From the NCBI GenBank assembly GCA_946402735.1, contig CAMIXH010000001.1:175175-239174 (forward strand): a DNA stretch of 64,000 nt. Reading direction: 5' to 3'. The position numbers and the translations under genes are program-made. The notes beneath the pieces were generated by a model. It saw only the letters and a program-made list of their open reading frames with translations, was not told the origin of the DNA and ran no database searches. The stretch's first letter is position 1. Each line of letters starts with the position of its first letter. Below are positions 8,816-18,753 of this stretch, one piece after another. The DNA comes from an uncultured Mycoplasmatota bacterium (GTDB lineage: Bacteria > Bacillota_I > Bacilli_A > RF39 > UBA660).

Positions 8816-11044
8816 ATGAAGAAAATTATAAAACCATTAATTTTATTATTAGTATTATTAGTAGGAGGTTTATTCTTAATAAAACCAATTATTAATAACA
8901 TATCATATGGTATAGATTTACAAGGTGGATTTGAAATTCTATATAACGTAGAACCACTAGAAGACGGAAAAAAATTAACAAGTGAAGATTTACAAAAAAC
9001 ATATAATGCTATTGTAAAAAGAATAGATACTTTAGGTGTATCTGAACCAGTTATTACAATAGAAGGAGATAATCTAATTAGAGTACAATTACCAGGTGTA
9101 TCTAACGAAGATGATGCTAGAAATAGAATTAGTACAACAGCAGTTTTATCATTTAGAGATACAGAAGATAATTTACTTTTAACAAGCGAAGTACTTGGAA
9201 GAAATGGAGCATCTTTAAGTCAAAATGATAGAACTCTTGCTTATCAAGTAAAATTAGATATAAAAGATATAGAAAAATTTTATAATGTAACAAACAATCT
9301 AAGTAAAAAAACTGGTGGTAAAAACATGATGGTTGTTTGGTTAGATTTCGATGAAACAAAAGATAGTTATGAAGAACAAAAGAATATATGTGGAAGTAAA
9401 GGAAATATGAAATGTATTTCTGCTGCATATGTTAATCAAGGTTTAAATAGTAATAGTGTAGTAATTGAAGGAAGTTTTACACAAGAAGAAGCTCAAACAT
9501 TAGTTGATTTAATTAATAGTGGATCTCTTCCAACAAAACTAACTGAAGAATCAACTCCTAAGAGTGTTAGTCCTTCTTTTGGAGAAGAGACTATTACTAA
9601 AACAGGTATTGCTGGACTTATTACTTTAGCTATTATTTGTTTAATATTAATATTCAATTATAAATTTAGTGGAGTAGTTGGAAGTGTATGTTTATTTGCA
9701 TATATAGTTTTTGTATTTGGAATATTTAATATGGTAGGTGGAGTATTAACACTTACTGGTATTGCCGCTTTGATACTTGGTATAGGTATGGCAGTCGATT
9801 CAATTATTATTTCAAATGAAAGAGTAAAAGATGAATTAAATAAGAATTCTAAATTAAATGTTTCATTTAAAGAAGCAAATAAAAACAGTTTAAAATCAAT
9901 AGTAGACTCAAATATTACAACACTAATCGCAGGTATAGTACTTTATATATTTGGTGAATCTAGTGTTAAAGGATTTGCTACTATGTTAATTATTACTATA
10001 GCTGTTACTGCTATTACAACAGTTATTCTTTATAGAATAATACTTTCAATGATAGTAAATAGTGGAGTATTTAAAGATAAAACAAATCTATTATTTGGAA
10101 AATATGTTAATAAGAAAGAAAGAGATTATGTTAAACTTGCTAAATATCCAATGATAGTTTCTTTAGTAATAATTCTACTAGGAGTAGGCTTTGTGGCATT
10201 TAGAGGATTTAACTTTGGAGTAGATTTTACTGGTGGAACAAATATTGTTTTATCTAGTAAAGAAGATATTAATTTTGATGAAGTAAAGAAAATAGTAAAA
10301 GATTATGATATAGGAGATTATGATTATTATTTAGGCAATAAAAAAGAAGGATATATTAAATTAAATACTATATTAAACGAAGAAGAGGAAGTTAAAATAA
10401 AAGATTCATTAACTCGTATTAATATATCTACTTCAGTTAGTGAAATTAGTAATTTAGTTACTAAGAGTTTAACTAAGAATGCAATTAAAGCATTACTATA
10501 TTCACTTGTAGCAATTATTATTTATATAACAATTAGATTTAACTTTAACTATGCTATTACTGGTATATTAATGTTACTTCATGATGTATTAATAATATTA
10601 TCAATATTTGCAGTATTACATATTAGAGTAGATTTTATAATAGTAGCATCACTCTTAACTATTATAGGTTATTCAATAAATGATACTATTGTTGTATTTG
10701 ATAGAATAAGAGAAAATAGATCCAGATTATATAGAACTAAAAAGGTATTAACAGATGAAGAGTTAAAATCACTTGTTAATACTTCATCAGTTCAAACTGT
10801 TAATAGAAATATATGGACAAGTATTACTACAATAGTTTCAGTACTTACATTAATATTTATTGGACTAAGTGATATATTTACATTCAATATAGCAGTATTA
10901 ATTGGATTAATTGCTGGTACTATATCTTCATTATTAATTGGTCCTAGAATATGGATGGCATTTGAAAGAAGAAGCATGCTAAAACCAGAAGATGATGACG
11001 ATGATGAAGTACATGAATTAAAAATAAAAGGAATTAATGATTAA
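8816..11044 (+). CDS. secDF: SecDF protein-export membrane protein (fused)
   Basis: SecDF uses the proton gradient to pull secreted proteins out of SecYEG. One 742-residue chain contains SecD (DLQGG at ~34-38, periplasmic P1 domain, six membrane helices) then SecF (GVDFTGG near residue 470, six more helices), the fused form known from Bacillus. It has a strong AGGAGG site at normal spacing and lies 9 bases after comN. An Asp-rich C-terminal tail is cytoplasmic. Its presence fits the many exported proteins encoded in this window. Confidence 0.96.
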   Translation: MKKIIKPLILLLVLLVGGLFLIKPIINNISYGIDLQGGFEILYNVEPLEDGKKLTSEDLQKTYNAIVKRIDTLGVSEPVITIEGDNLIRVQLPGVSNEDDARNRISTTAVLSFRDTEDNLLLTSEVLGRNGASLSQNDRTLAYQVKLDIKDIEKFYNVTNNLSKKTGGKNMMVVWLDFDETKDSYEEQKNICGSKGNMKCISAAYVNQGLNSNSVVIEGSFTQEEAQTLVDLINSGSLPTKLTEESTPKSVSPSFGEETITKTGIAGLITLAIICLILIFNYKFSGVVGSVCLFAYIVFVFGIFNMVGGVLTLTGIAALILGIGMAVDSIIISNERVKDELNKNSKLNVSFKEANKNSLKSIVDSNITTLIAGIVLYIFGESSVKGFATMLIITIAVTAITTVILYRIILSMIVNSGVFKDKTNLLFGKYVNKKERDYVKLAKYPMIVSLVIILLGVGFVAFRGFNFGVDFTGGTNIVLSSKEDINFDEVKKIVKDYDIGDYDYYLGNKKEGYIKLNTILNEEEEVKIKDSLTRINISTSVSEISNLVTKSLTKNAIKALLYSLVAIIIYITIRFNFNYAITGILMLLHDVLIILSIFAVLHIRVDFIIVASLLTIIGYSINDTIVVFDRIRENRSRLYRTKKVLTDEELKSLVNTSSVQTVNRNIWTSITTIVSVLTLIFIGLSDIFTFNIAVLIGLIAGTISSLLIGPRIWMAFERRSMLKPEDDDDDEVHELKIKGIND

Positions 11045-11050
11045 AAGAAG

Positions 11051-13180
11051 GTGAGAACAATAAAAGATCACACTTATGAAGAACTTTTAGATGTATTAAA
11101 GTCTTACATGGAAGATGAATACATTGAGTTTATCAACAAGTATTATGAACAAGCAAAAATAGTTTATGCTGGTATGAAAAGAGAAACAGGTGTTGAATAT
11201 ATTTTGCACCCAATTAATGTTGCATATATATTAGCAACTCTAAAAATGGATCCACTTACTATTGGATGCGCTCTTATTCATGAAGCAATAACATTAAAGA
11301 AAATGACTTATGAAGAGATTGAGGAAATGTTTGGAACAGAAAGCGCTAATATAGTTAGTGCTGTTACTAAAATTAGTAATTTGAGACAAACATTTAAAAT
11401 CAATAATCCTGAAAAATATAGAAGAATTATAGTAGGTCTTTGTGATAATCCAGCAACATTATTTATTAAGTTTGCTGATAGACTTCACAACTTAAGAACC
11501 TTAAAAGTACATGATGAAGAACATCAGAAATATATAATTGATGAAACTCAAAATATTTATATACCAATGGCACACAGACTTGGTATGAAAAAAATTAAGA
11601 GTGAAATGGAAGATTTATGTTTACAATACTCTGATCCAGTTGAATATAATAGAGTATTAGAAAGAATTAATTCATCTAAAACAGAATTAGAAAAATCACT
11701 TTTAAAAATGAAATTTGAGATAATGCAAATACTTGATGCTCATAATATTAAGTATGAAATAGTATCTCGTGTTAAATCAGTTAGAGGTATTTATAATAAA
11801 CTAGCTGCTGGAAAAAAATGGGATGATATTTATGATTTACTTGGACTTAGAGTTTTAGTAGATAATACAGAAGATTGCTATAGAGTAATTGGTCTTGTAC
11901 AATCTAAATATCAACCAATTCCAAATAGATTTAAAGATTATATAGCTAATCCAAAACCAAATATGTATCAAAGTTTACATACAACAATATTTGGTGAAGA
12001 TAAAAGAATATATGAACTACAAGTAAGAACATATGAGATGGATGAAATAGCTGAAAAAGGTATCGCATCTCACTGGAGTTATAAAGAACAAACTGATGGA
12101 AGTGTTAAAAATAACTTAGATAAATTACTAGAACAATTTAGAGTTTTAGTAGAAGTAAATGATATTGAAAAGAACATGAATTTCTTTGTTAATATCAAAG
12201 ATGAATTAAAGAAAAGTGAAATATATGTGTATACTCCAAAAGGAGATATTATAGAGCTTCCATCAGGTAGTACACCAATTGATTTTGGCTATAAGATACA
12301 TAGTGAAGTAGGTAATAGTACAACTGGTGCTTTAGTAAATGGAAAAATGGTTAAACTTGATTATGAACTTCAAGATGGTGATTTAGTTGAGTTAATAACT
12401 CAAAAAGGACATGCTCCATCAAGAGGATGGTTAAAGATTGTTAAAACTGAAGGTGCTAAATCAAGAATTAAAGCATATTTCTATAAAGCAGAAAGACAAA
12501 AATATCTAGACCTTGGTCATGAAATGATGGTAGCTGAATGTAAGAAGAGAAATCTAGATTTCAATGAAGTATTCACTGAAGAAAATGTTGAAACAATTTG
12601 TAAGAGTCTAAATTTAGATTCACTAGATGATATATATTTCTCAATATCAACAATGAGATATTTACCATCAACAGTTTTATCTAAATTAGAGATACATGAA
12701 CCTAAGAAACAAAGAGTTATTCTTCCTAAAAAAGGAAAAACTGGTGGAAATGGAATAATAATTGCTGGTTCTACAGATATATTATGTACATTAGCTACTT
12801 GTTGTAATCCAGTATATGGTGAAGATATAGTTGGATATATTACTCGTGGTTATGGAGTAAAAGTTCACTCTAAGAATTGTCCAAATATTGATTTATCAAG
12901 TGAAAGAATTATTGAAGCTAAATGGGAAGACAATATTGATAATAGATATACTGCTAAGTTAAAAGTTTATATTAGTGATATATCAAATATCTTAATGAAT
13001 ATAGTATCTATTGCTACTAAACATGAAGTAGTAATTGACTCAGTTAATTTAATTAATAGAAATAAAGAATTATTTTATGATATAAGTTGTAAAGTAAAAG
13101 ATATAAATTCCTTACATACATTTATAGATGAAATAAAATCAATTAAGAGTGTTTCTGAAGTAGAAAGGATATTTATATAA
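11051..13180 (+). CDS. rel: RelA/SpoT-type (p)ppGpp synthetase with a substituted hydrolase motif
   Basis: Domains in order: HD hydrolase (~1-195), synthetase (~235-350, with RFKDYIA and ELQVRT intact), TGS (~390-450), the zinc-finger-like region with ATCCNP and a C-terminal ACT domain. The hydrolase motif normally HDxxED reads H77-E78-A-I-T81-L82, so three of four residues that bind metal and act on ppGpp are replaced, while R44, H53, D143 and N147 remain. This suggests a synthetase with weak or no hydrolase activity. Start: GTG 11051 has no properly spaced Shine-Dalgarno; GGTGA at 11050-11054 is 5 bases before an in-frame ATA at 11060, which may be the true start. Confidence 0.92.
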   Translation: MRTIKDHTYEELLDVLKSYMEDEYIEFINKYYEQAKIVYAGMKRETGVEYILHPINVAYILATLKMDPLTIGCALIHEAITLKKMTYEEIEEMFGTESANIVSAVTKISNLRQTFKINNPEKYRRIIVGLCDNPATLFIKFADRLHNLRTLKVHDEEHQKYIIDETQNIYIPMAHRLGMKKIKSEMEDLCLQYSDPVEYNRVLERINSSKTELEKSLLKMKFEIMQILDAHNIKYEIVSRVKSVRGIYNKLAAGKKWDDIYDLLGLRVLVDNTEDCYRVIGLVQSKYQPIPNRFKDYIANPKPNMYQSLHTTIFGEDKRIYELQVRTYEMDEIAEKGIASHWSYKEQTDGSVKNNLDKLLEQFRVLVEVNDIEKNMNFFVNIKDELKKSEIYVYTPKGDIIELPSGSTPIDFGYKIHSEVGNSTTGALVNGKMVKLDYELQDGDLVELITQKGHAPSRGWLKIVKTEGAKSRIKAYFYKAERQKYLDLGHEMMVAECKKRNLDFNEVFTEENVETICKSLNLDSLDDIYFSISTMRYLPSTVLSKLEIHEPKKQRVILPKKGKTGGNGIIIAGSTDILCTLATCCNPVYGEDIVGYITRGYGVKVHSKNCPNIDLSSERIIEAKWEDNIDNRYTAKLKVYISDISNILMNIVSIATKHEVVIDSVNLINRNKELFYDISCKVKDINSLHTFIDEIKSIKSVSEVERIFI

Positions 13181-13638
13181 TGAGAGTATTAGTTCAAAGA
13201 AGTAAAAATAGTAAAGTTACAATAGATGGTAAAGTAAATGGAAAAATAGATAGTGGATTTGTTTTATTCGTTGGATTTACTGAAGGTGATAATGAAAAAA
13301 TCATTGATAAAATGATTGATAAAGTTATTAATCTTAGGATATTTGAAGATGAAAATGAAAAAATGAATAAAAGCATTCTAGATGTTGGTGGAAAAATACT
13401 TAGTATTTCACAATTTACTTTATATGCTAATTGTACTGAAGGTAGACGTCCTTCATTTGTAGAAGCAATGAATCCAAATGATGCTACTAAATTATATGAT
13501 TATTTTAATAAAAAAATGTCTGAATTTATTCATACAGAAACAGGAATATTTGGAGCTGATATGAAAGTTGAAATATATAATGATGGACCAGTTACTATCA
13601 TGTTAGATAGTAAAGATATATGCAAAGGAGTAAAATAA
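13180..13638 (+). CDS. dtd: D-aminoacyl-tRNA deacylase Dtd
   Basis: Dtd hydrolyses D-amino acids from mischarged tRNAs. The 152-residue protein has the family SQFTL motif in the middle and NDGPVTIMLDS near the C-terminus (cross-subunit Gly-Pro motif). It overlaps rel by one base and the following gene by one base (TAATG), so the three genes are likely translationally coupled. The rel-dtd pair is common in Firmicutes. Confidence 0.95.
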   Translation: MRVLVQRSKNSKVTIDGKVNGKIDSGFVLFVGFTEGDNEKIIDKMIDKVINLRIFEDENEKMNKSILDVGGKILSISQFTLYANCTEGRRPSFVEAMNPNDATKLYDYFNKKMSEFIHTETGIFGADMKVEIYNDGPVTIMLDSKDICKGVK

Positions 13639-15224
13639 TGAAAAATAAATTATTAGGAATATCACTATTAACTATTTCATGTTTATATGGAATGTTAGCA
13701 GCAGTAGTTATATTAATTGTATTAATGGCTGGAGGAGAAGCACTATATGCAATAATAGCTTGTATTATTGTAATAGCAATTCAATTCTTAATTGCACCAT
13801 GGATAACAGACTTAACAATGAGATGGTTTTATAAAGCTAACTTTGAAGCTGAAATACCAGAATATTTAAAAGCATTTATTGAAAAAGAATGTGCTAAGCA
13901 TGGGGTTAAATATCCTAAGATAGCAGTTATTGATGATGGAGCACCTAATGCATTTACTTATGGTAGAACAAAGAAAGATGCTAGAATCGTCATAACAAGA
14001 GGTATATTTGAATTATTAAATGAAAGTGAAGTAAATGCAGTAGTAGGTCATGAGATTGGACATATTGTTCATATGGATATGTTATTTATGACAGTAGCTC
14101 AAGTAGTACCATTAGTTTTATATGCTATATATGAAGCATTTGCTAAACATAATAATAATGATAGAGATAATAATAAAGCTGCTATAGTAGGTTATATTGC
14201 ATACATTTTATATGTTATTAGTCAATATATAATATTATGGTTAAGTAGAACTCGTGAATACTATGCTGATGAATTTAGTGTAATTGAAACAGAAAATCCA
14301 ACTGGTTTAGCAGAAGCACTTGTTAAAATAGGATTCGGTTTAAGTACTAAGAGTGGAGAAGCAAAAAGAAATGTTTCTAAAAATAACGTACTTGGAATAT
14401 TTGATACAACAGCAGGTAAATCTTTAGCTGTAGCTTCAATGGATCAAGATGGTAATATATCAAAAGATAGAATTAAGAATGCTATGAAATGGGAAACATG
14501 GAATCCATGGGCATTATGGTTTGAATTTAATTCAACACACCCATTAATTTCAAAAAGATTAAAAAGAATTACAACATTCTGTAATCAATTTAATCAAGAA
14601 CCATATATTGTATTTGATTTACAAAAACCAGAAAGTTATGTAGATGATTTCTTATTAGAAGTATTTATTTCATTCTTACCAAAAATAGTATTTATAGTTT
14701 CTATAGTATTTGCAATTGGTGGATTCTTTGCAGGATGGAATTTAATAGGACTTTGGATTTCGTTACTTGTAACAATAGCTGCATCTTATTATAAATTTAA
14801 AAGAGCACACAAAAGTGGTTACAAAGATACAACAGTTGAAAGTTTACTAGGAGAAGTTAAAGTATCTCACATTACATCTATTCCTTGTATAATAAAAGGA
14901 ACTATTATTGGTAAAGGAAATCCAGGATGTATATTCAATGAAGACTTTATTATTAAAGATTCAACAGGTATTATATTCTTAGATTATAATCAGCCTTTAA
15001 CAATCGTAAATAAAATATTTGCGTTATTTAAATCAGAACAATATTTCAATAAAGAAGTAACTGTTCAAGGTTGGTATAGAAGAAGTCCGGTTCCATATGT
15101 TGAAATATATAAATATACAGTAGATGGAAAAGAAAAGAAGATTTATACTTATGGACTTAGTAATGCACTATATATAATAAGTGCTTTAGTAGTAGCTGGA
15201 TTATTACTAGCAAGTTTCTTATAA
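13638..15224 (+). CDS. M48 family membrane zinc metalloprotease with extra C-terminal domain
   Basis: A 528-residue HtpX-like protease: two N-terminal membrane helices, zinc motif HEIGH, more helices, then SRTREYYADE supplying the third ligand. Unlike ordinary HtpX (~290 residues), about 200 residues follow: a further helix pair, a soluble beta-rich segment and a final C-terminal helix. The soluble segment may be OB-like, but that is a guess. The ATG at 13638 follows AAGGAG; an in-frame ATG at 13620 is upstream of that site. A role in membrane protein quality control is inferred from the family. Confidence 0.85.
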   Translation: MKNKLLGISLLTISCLYGMLAAVVILIVLMAGGEALYAIIACIIVIAIQFLIAPWITDLTMRWFYKANFEAEIPEYLKAFIEKECAKHGVKYPKIAVIDDGAPNAFTYGRTKKDARIVITRGIFELLNESEVNAVVGHEIGHIVHMDMLFMTVAQVVPLVLYAIYEAFAKHNNNDRDNNKAAIVGYIAYILYVISQYIILWLSRTREYYADEFSVIETENPTGLAEALVKIGFGLSTKSGEAKRNVSKNNVLGIFDTTAGKSLAVASMDQDGNISKDRIKNAMKWETWNPWALWFEFNSTHPLISKRLKRITTFCNQFNQEPYIVFDLQKPESYVDDFLLEVFISFLPKIVFIVSIVFAIGGFFAGWNLIGLWISLLVTIAASYYKFKRAHKSGYKDTTVESLLGEVKVSHITSIPCIIKGTIIGKGNPGCIFNEDFIIKDSTGIIFLDYNQPLTIVNKIFALFKSEQYFNKEVTVQGWYRRSPVPYVEIYKYTVDGKEKKIYTYGLSNALYIISALVVAGLLLASFL

Positions 15225-15230
15225 AAATTA

Positions 15231-15262
15231 AAATATGTGACTATAAATCACATATTTTTTTA
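15231..15262 (+). terminator. Terminator after the M48 protease gene
   Basis: A 10-bp stem (15231-15240 with 15248-15257), 7-base loop and a following T-run. Confidence 0.85.
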
Positions 15263-15299
15263 TTTTGTATAAATTATTATATTTAAAGCTTAATTTTTC

Positions 15300-15328
15300 T
15301 TTAAATAATAATTATTTTGTACTATAAT
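15300..15328 (+). promoter_or_regulatory. mutS promoter, probably giving a leaderless mRNA
   Basis: TTTAAA (15300-15305), 17-bp spacer, perfect TATAAT (15323-15328). Only 7 bases separate the -10 from the mutS ATG, which places the expected transcription start on or beside the start codon. Confidence 0.6.
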
Positions 15329-15335
15329 AAAGGCT

Positions 15336-17864
15336 ATGGAAAGAAAAGATGTAAAACTTGAAGATGTCAGTCCAATGATGAGAGAATATCTTAAGACTAA
15401 GGCTGAGTATGAAAATGTAATATTGTTTTATAGATTAGGGGATTTCTATGAAATGTTTTTTGATGATGCAATAACAGCATCTCATGAATTAGAACTTACA
15501 TTAACAGGAAAGAATGCTGGTCTTGAAGAGAGAGTACCAATGTGTGGTGTTCCTCATCATGCAGTAAATGTATATTTAGAAAAACTAATTGAAAAAGGTT
15601 ATAAAGTAGCTATTTGTGAACAAATGGAAGATCCTAAATTTGCAAAAGGAATTGTTAAAAGAGAAGTTATACAAGTAGTAAGTGCAGGTACTATTACTAA
15701 TACAGAAATGGTTAATGAAAAAGACTTTAACTTTATCGCAAGTATTAGTGATTTAAACTACACATACATCTTATCTTATGCTGACTTATTAAGTGGAAAA
15801 GTATATGCTACATATATTAATCATGATGAAGAAAAATTAATAAGTCATATAGTAAATCTAAATATAAAAGAAATAGTAGTAAGAGATAATTTTGATGTTA
15901 GAATTACTCATACTTTAAAATCAAATTATAATGTTTTAATATCATATTTTAATGATGATAAAAATTATAAATATAATATATTTGATGAAATTGATGATGA
16001 AAGAATAATTAAAAATACGTGTTTAGTATTAAATTATTTATCTAATTCATTAAAACAAAATTTAAGTCATTTACAAAAATTAGAATTAGTTAATAATAAG
16101 CTATTCTTAGAATTAAATAAAGAGTGTATTAAAAACTTAGAACTTGTTGAAACTATAAGAAGCAAAACAAGAGCTAATAGTTTACTTGGATTCATGGATA
16201 AAACTAAAACAGCAATGGGAAGTAGACTATTAAAGAGTTATATTATTAGTCCTAGTGTTAGTAAAGATGAAATATTAAAAAGACAAGATTTAGTTAGTAA
16301 ATTAATCGATAAATTTTTAGTTAAAAGTGAACTTCAAACTTTTCTTTATGAAATATATGATTTAGAAAGATTAACAGGTAAAGTAGCTTGTTCATCACTA
16401 AATCCTAGAGATATGATTCAATTAAAGAATAGTTTAAAAGTATTACCTGATATAAATACTTTACTTCAAGAATTAGAATTAGAACCAATCGAAACATTTG
16501 AAGAATTATATAAACTATTAGATCAAAGTATTATTGAAGAAGCACCTATCACTATTAAAGAGGGTGGAATAATTAAGAGTGGATTTAATAGTGAAATAGA
16601 TGAGCTTCGTGATATAAAAACAAATGGTAAAGATTTTATTTCCAAATTTGAAAATGAGGAAAAAGAGAGAACGGGAATTAAAGGATTAAAAGTTGGCTAT
16701 AATAAAGTATTTGGTTATTATATCGAAGTACCAAAAGGACAAGTAAGTCTTGTAAAAGAAGAATATGGATATGACAGAAAACAAACATTAACTAACTGTG
16801 AAAGATATATTAATCCATTATTAAAAGAGAAAGAAAATTTAATATTAAATGCTGAAGATAAATTAAATAATTTAGAATATGAAGTATTTAATCAAATAAA
16901 AGATGAAATTAAAAAATATATTTCATCATTACAAAAAGTATCTGGTTTTATAGCATACTTAGATGTTATGCAAGATTTTGCTACTATTGCTGAAGAACAT
17001 AATTTTGTAAGACCAACTATTAATGAAGATCATGTAATTGAAATAATAGATGGACGTCATCCAGTAGTAGAGAGTGTTATTGAAGGAGAATACATTGATA
17101 ATGATGTTATTCTTGATGAAAATACAAATATATTAATAATAACTGGACCTAATATGAGTGGTAAAAGTACTTATATGAGACAACTTGGTATAATAGCAAT
17201 TCTAAATCAAATGGGATCATATGTACCAGCTAAGAAATGTAACTTACCAATATTTGATAAGATATTTACAAGAATTGGTGCTAGTGATGATTTAGTAGGT
17301 GGAGAAAGTACATTTATGGTAGAAATGAAAGAAAGCGCTAGTGCCTTAAAGAATGCTACTAAAGATAGTTTAATACTATTTGATGAACTTGGTCGTGGTA
17401 CTAGTACATATGATGGTATGAGCTTAGCAGGTTCAATTATTAAATATATTTCTAAGAACATTAAATGTAAAACATTATTCTCAACTCACTATCATGAACT
17501 AACTGATATGGAATATAAACTTGATGATGTTAAAAATGTACATGTTACTATTAGTGAAGAAGGGGAAGATATAACATTCCTTCACAAAGTACTAGATGGA
17601 TCAGTTGATAGGAGTTATGGAATCAATGTTGCTAAACTAGCGGGTCTTCCTGATAGTGTTATAGAAGAAGCAAATGATTTACTTAGTGTATATGAAAGTA
17701 AAGATAGTAAAAAGGGTAAGAAAGTAAAACAATTATCATTAGATTTTGAAGAACAATCAAAAGATGAATTAAGAGAATATATTAAAGAAATAAATCCATA
17801 TGATGTAACACCTATTGAAGCAATTAATATATTAGATAAAATAAAACAATTATCAAATAAGTAG
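15336..17864 (+). CDS. mutS: DNA mismatch repair protein MutS
   Basis: MutS recognises mismatches and small loops. The 842-residue protein has the mismatch-wedge motif GDFYEMF near residue 35, connector, lever and clamp regions, and the ABC-type ATPase with GPNMSGKSTYMRQ, the Walker B LILFDELGRGTS and the H-loop FSTHYHE. The mutL usually found next door is absent; an unknown gene follows instead. The ATG at 15336 has no usable Shine-Dalgarno and sits 8 bases after a perfect -10, suggesting leaderless translation. Confidence 0.96.
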   Translation: MERKDVKLEDVSPMMREYLKTKAEYENVILFYRLGDFYEMFFDDAITASHELELTLTGKNAGLEERVPMCGVPHHAVNVYLEKLIEKGYKVAICEQMEDPKFAKGIVKREVIQVVSAGTITNTEMVNEKDFNFIASISDLNYTYILSYADLLSGKVYATYINHDEEKLISHIVNLNIKEIVVRDNFDVRITHTLKSNYNVLISYFNDDKNYKYNIFDEIDDERIIKNTCLVLNYLSNSLKQNLSHLQKLELVNNKLFLELNKECIKNLELVETIRSKTRANSLLGFMDKTKTAMGSRLLKSYIISPSVSKDEILKRQDLVSKLIDKFLVKSELQTFLYEIYDLERLTGKVACSSLNPRDMIQLKNSLKVLPDINTLLQELELEPIETFEELYKLLDQSIIEEAPITIKEGGIIKSGFNSEIDELRDIKTNGKDFISKFENEEKERTGIKGLKVGYNKVFGYYIEVPKGQVSLVKEEYGYDRKQTLTNCERYINPLLKEKENLILNAEDKLNNLEYEVFNQIKDEIKKYISSLQKVSGFIAYLDVMQDFATIAEEHNFVRPTINEDHVIEIIDGRHPVVESVIEGEYIDNDVILDENTNILIITGPNMSGKSTYMRQLGIIAILNQMGSYVPAKKCNLPIFDKIFTRIGASDDLVGGESTFMVEMKESASALKNATKDSLILFDELGRGTSTYDGMSLAGSIIKYISKNIKCKTLFSTHYHELTDMEYKLDDVKNVHVTISEEGEDITFLHKVLDGSVDRSYGINVAKLAGLPDSVIEEANDLLSVYESKDSKKGKKVKQLSLDFEEQSKDELREYIKEINPYDVTPIEAINILDKIKQLSNK

Positions 17865-17877
17865 GGGGAAGAATATT

Positions 17878-18552
17878 ATGAATGAAGATGAAAAAACACA
17901 AGCATTACCTGTTGAAGAAACACAAACAGAAGGATATCAATTCATTGGAGTAGATGACTTAACAGAAGAAGAAAAGCAGCAAATAATAAATCAAGTTAAT
18001 GATTTCTTTAGTGAAGTATATAGTATTGAAGGCGCTATATTAAAAGCAACAGATGAAGCTTATCTTAGAAAAGAAAGTTTTAGACAAGTTGGTAAAAGAC
18101 TAAGAAAGACTCATAATGAAATTAATTCTAGAATAATTCAATCAGAAATAAAAATATTTGAAACATATCAATTGAAGCTATTATCATTTTTATTAAATAG
18201 TGGTAGAGGTCCTTTATTAGATCAAATAATTAATAAGATTTCAGAAACTGAACAACAATTAAAACAATTAAGTCATTTATTAAGAGATATAAGAAAATCA
18301 TTTAGAATACTAAAAAGATATAATGCTGAATCATGTAACTTAGAAATAAATGAATTAGTAACATTAATACATGGAAAAGCAGTATATGTAGTAAGAGATT
18401 CAAACGATTATATTGAAAAATGCAAAATGGCTTCAAGAGGTATTTCATTTATTGCCTCAAATAAAAACCAAGAACAAATACAAGCAATTGATGAGAATAT
18501 AGATGCGTATGTACAAGTTCTTGGACTATATAAAACGCCAGGTGATAAATAA
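17878..18552 (+). CDS. Unknown soluble helical protein downstream of mutS
   Basis: I do not recognise this 224-residue protein. The first ~25 residues are acidic and likely disordered; the rest is predicted mostly helical with long amphipathic stretches around residues 85-150 and no membrane segment, signal peptide or obvious catalytic motif. It begins 13 bases after mutS with GGGGGA as Shine-Dalgarno, so it is very likely co-transcribed with mutS. That is context only and does not prove a repair function. Confidence 0.7.
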   Translation: MNEDEKTQALPVEETQTEGYQFIGVDDLTEEEKQQIINQVNDFFSEVYSIEGAILKATDEAYLRKESFRQVGKRLRKTHNEINSRIIQSEIKIFETYQLKLLSFLLNSGRGPLLDQIINKISETEQQLKQLSHLLRDIRKSFRILKRYNAESCNLEINELVTLIHGKAVYVVRDSNDYIEKCKMASRGISFIASNKNQEQIQAIDENIDAYVQVLGLYKTPGDK

Positions 18553-18655
18553 ATAGGTAGTTTATTTGTTTAATGTTAATAGAAGTAAATATGAATGAAT
18601 AAATTTTAAAAAGAAGTGCATTTATCACCAAACGCACATAAAGAATATTATAAAT

Positions 18656-18705
18656 AAAAAAGTAAGTCAAATGAGTATAATTCATTTATAACTTACTTTT
18701 TTTAT
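18656..18705. terminator. Bidirectional terminator between convergent genes
   Basis: AAAAAAGTAAGT pairs with ACTTACTTTTTT (outer arms 18656-18667 and 18691-18702), and an inner AAATGA/TCATTT stem extends the hairpin. It has A-runs and T-runs on both sides and lies between the unknown gene and rnhC. The preceding ~100 bases hold no gene I can support. Confidence 0.8.
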
Positions 18706-18753
18706 TTGTTTTTAATTTATCTTTAAGATATTTTTTATTTTTAAAATATTATT

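Noticed and set aside
18553..18655. Small RNA or small ORF between the mutS unit and rnhC
   Set aside because: A weak GTGC/GCAC pairing is visible but there is no promoter or Shine-Dalgarno; nothing supports a gene.
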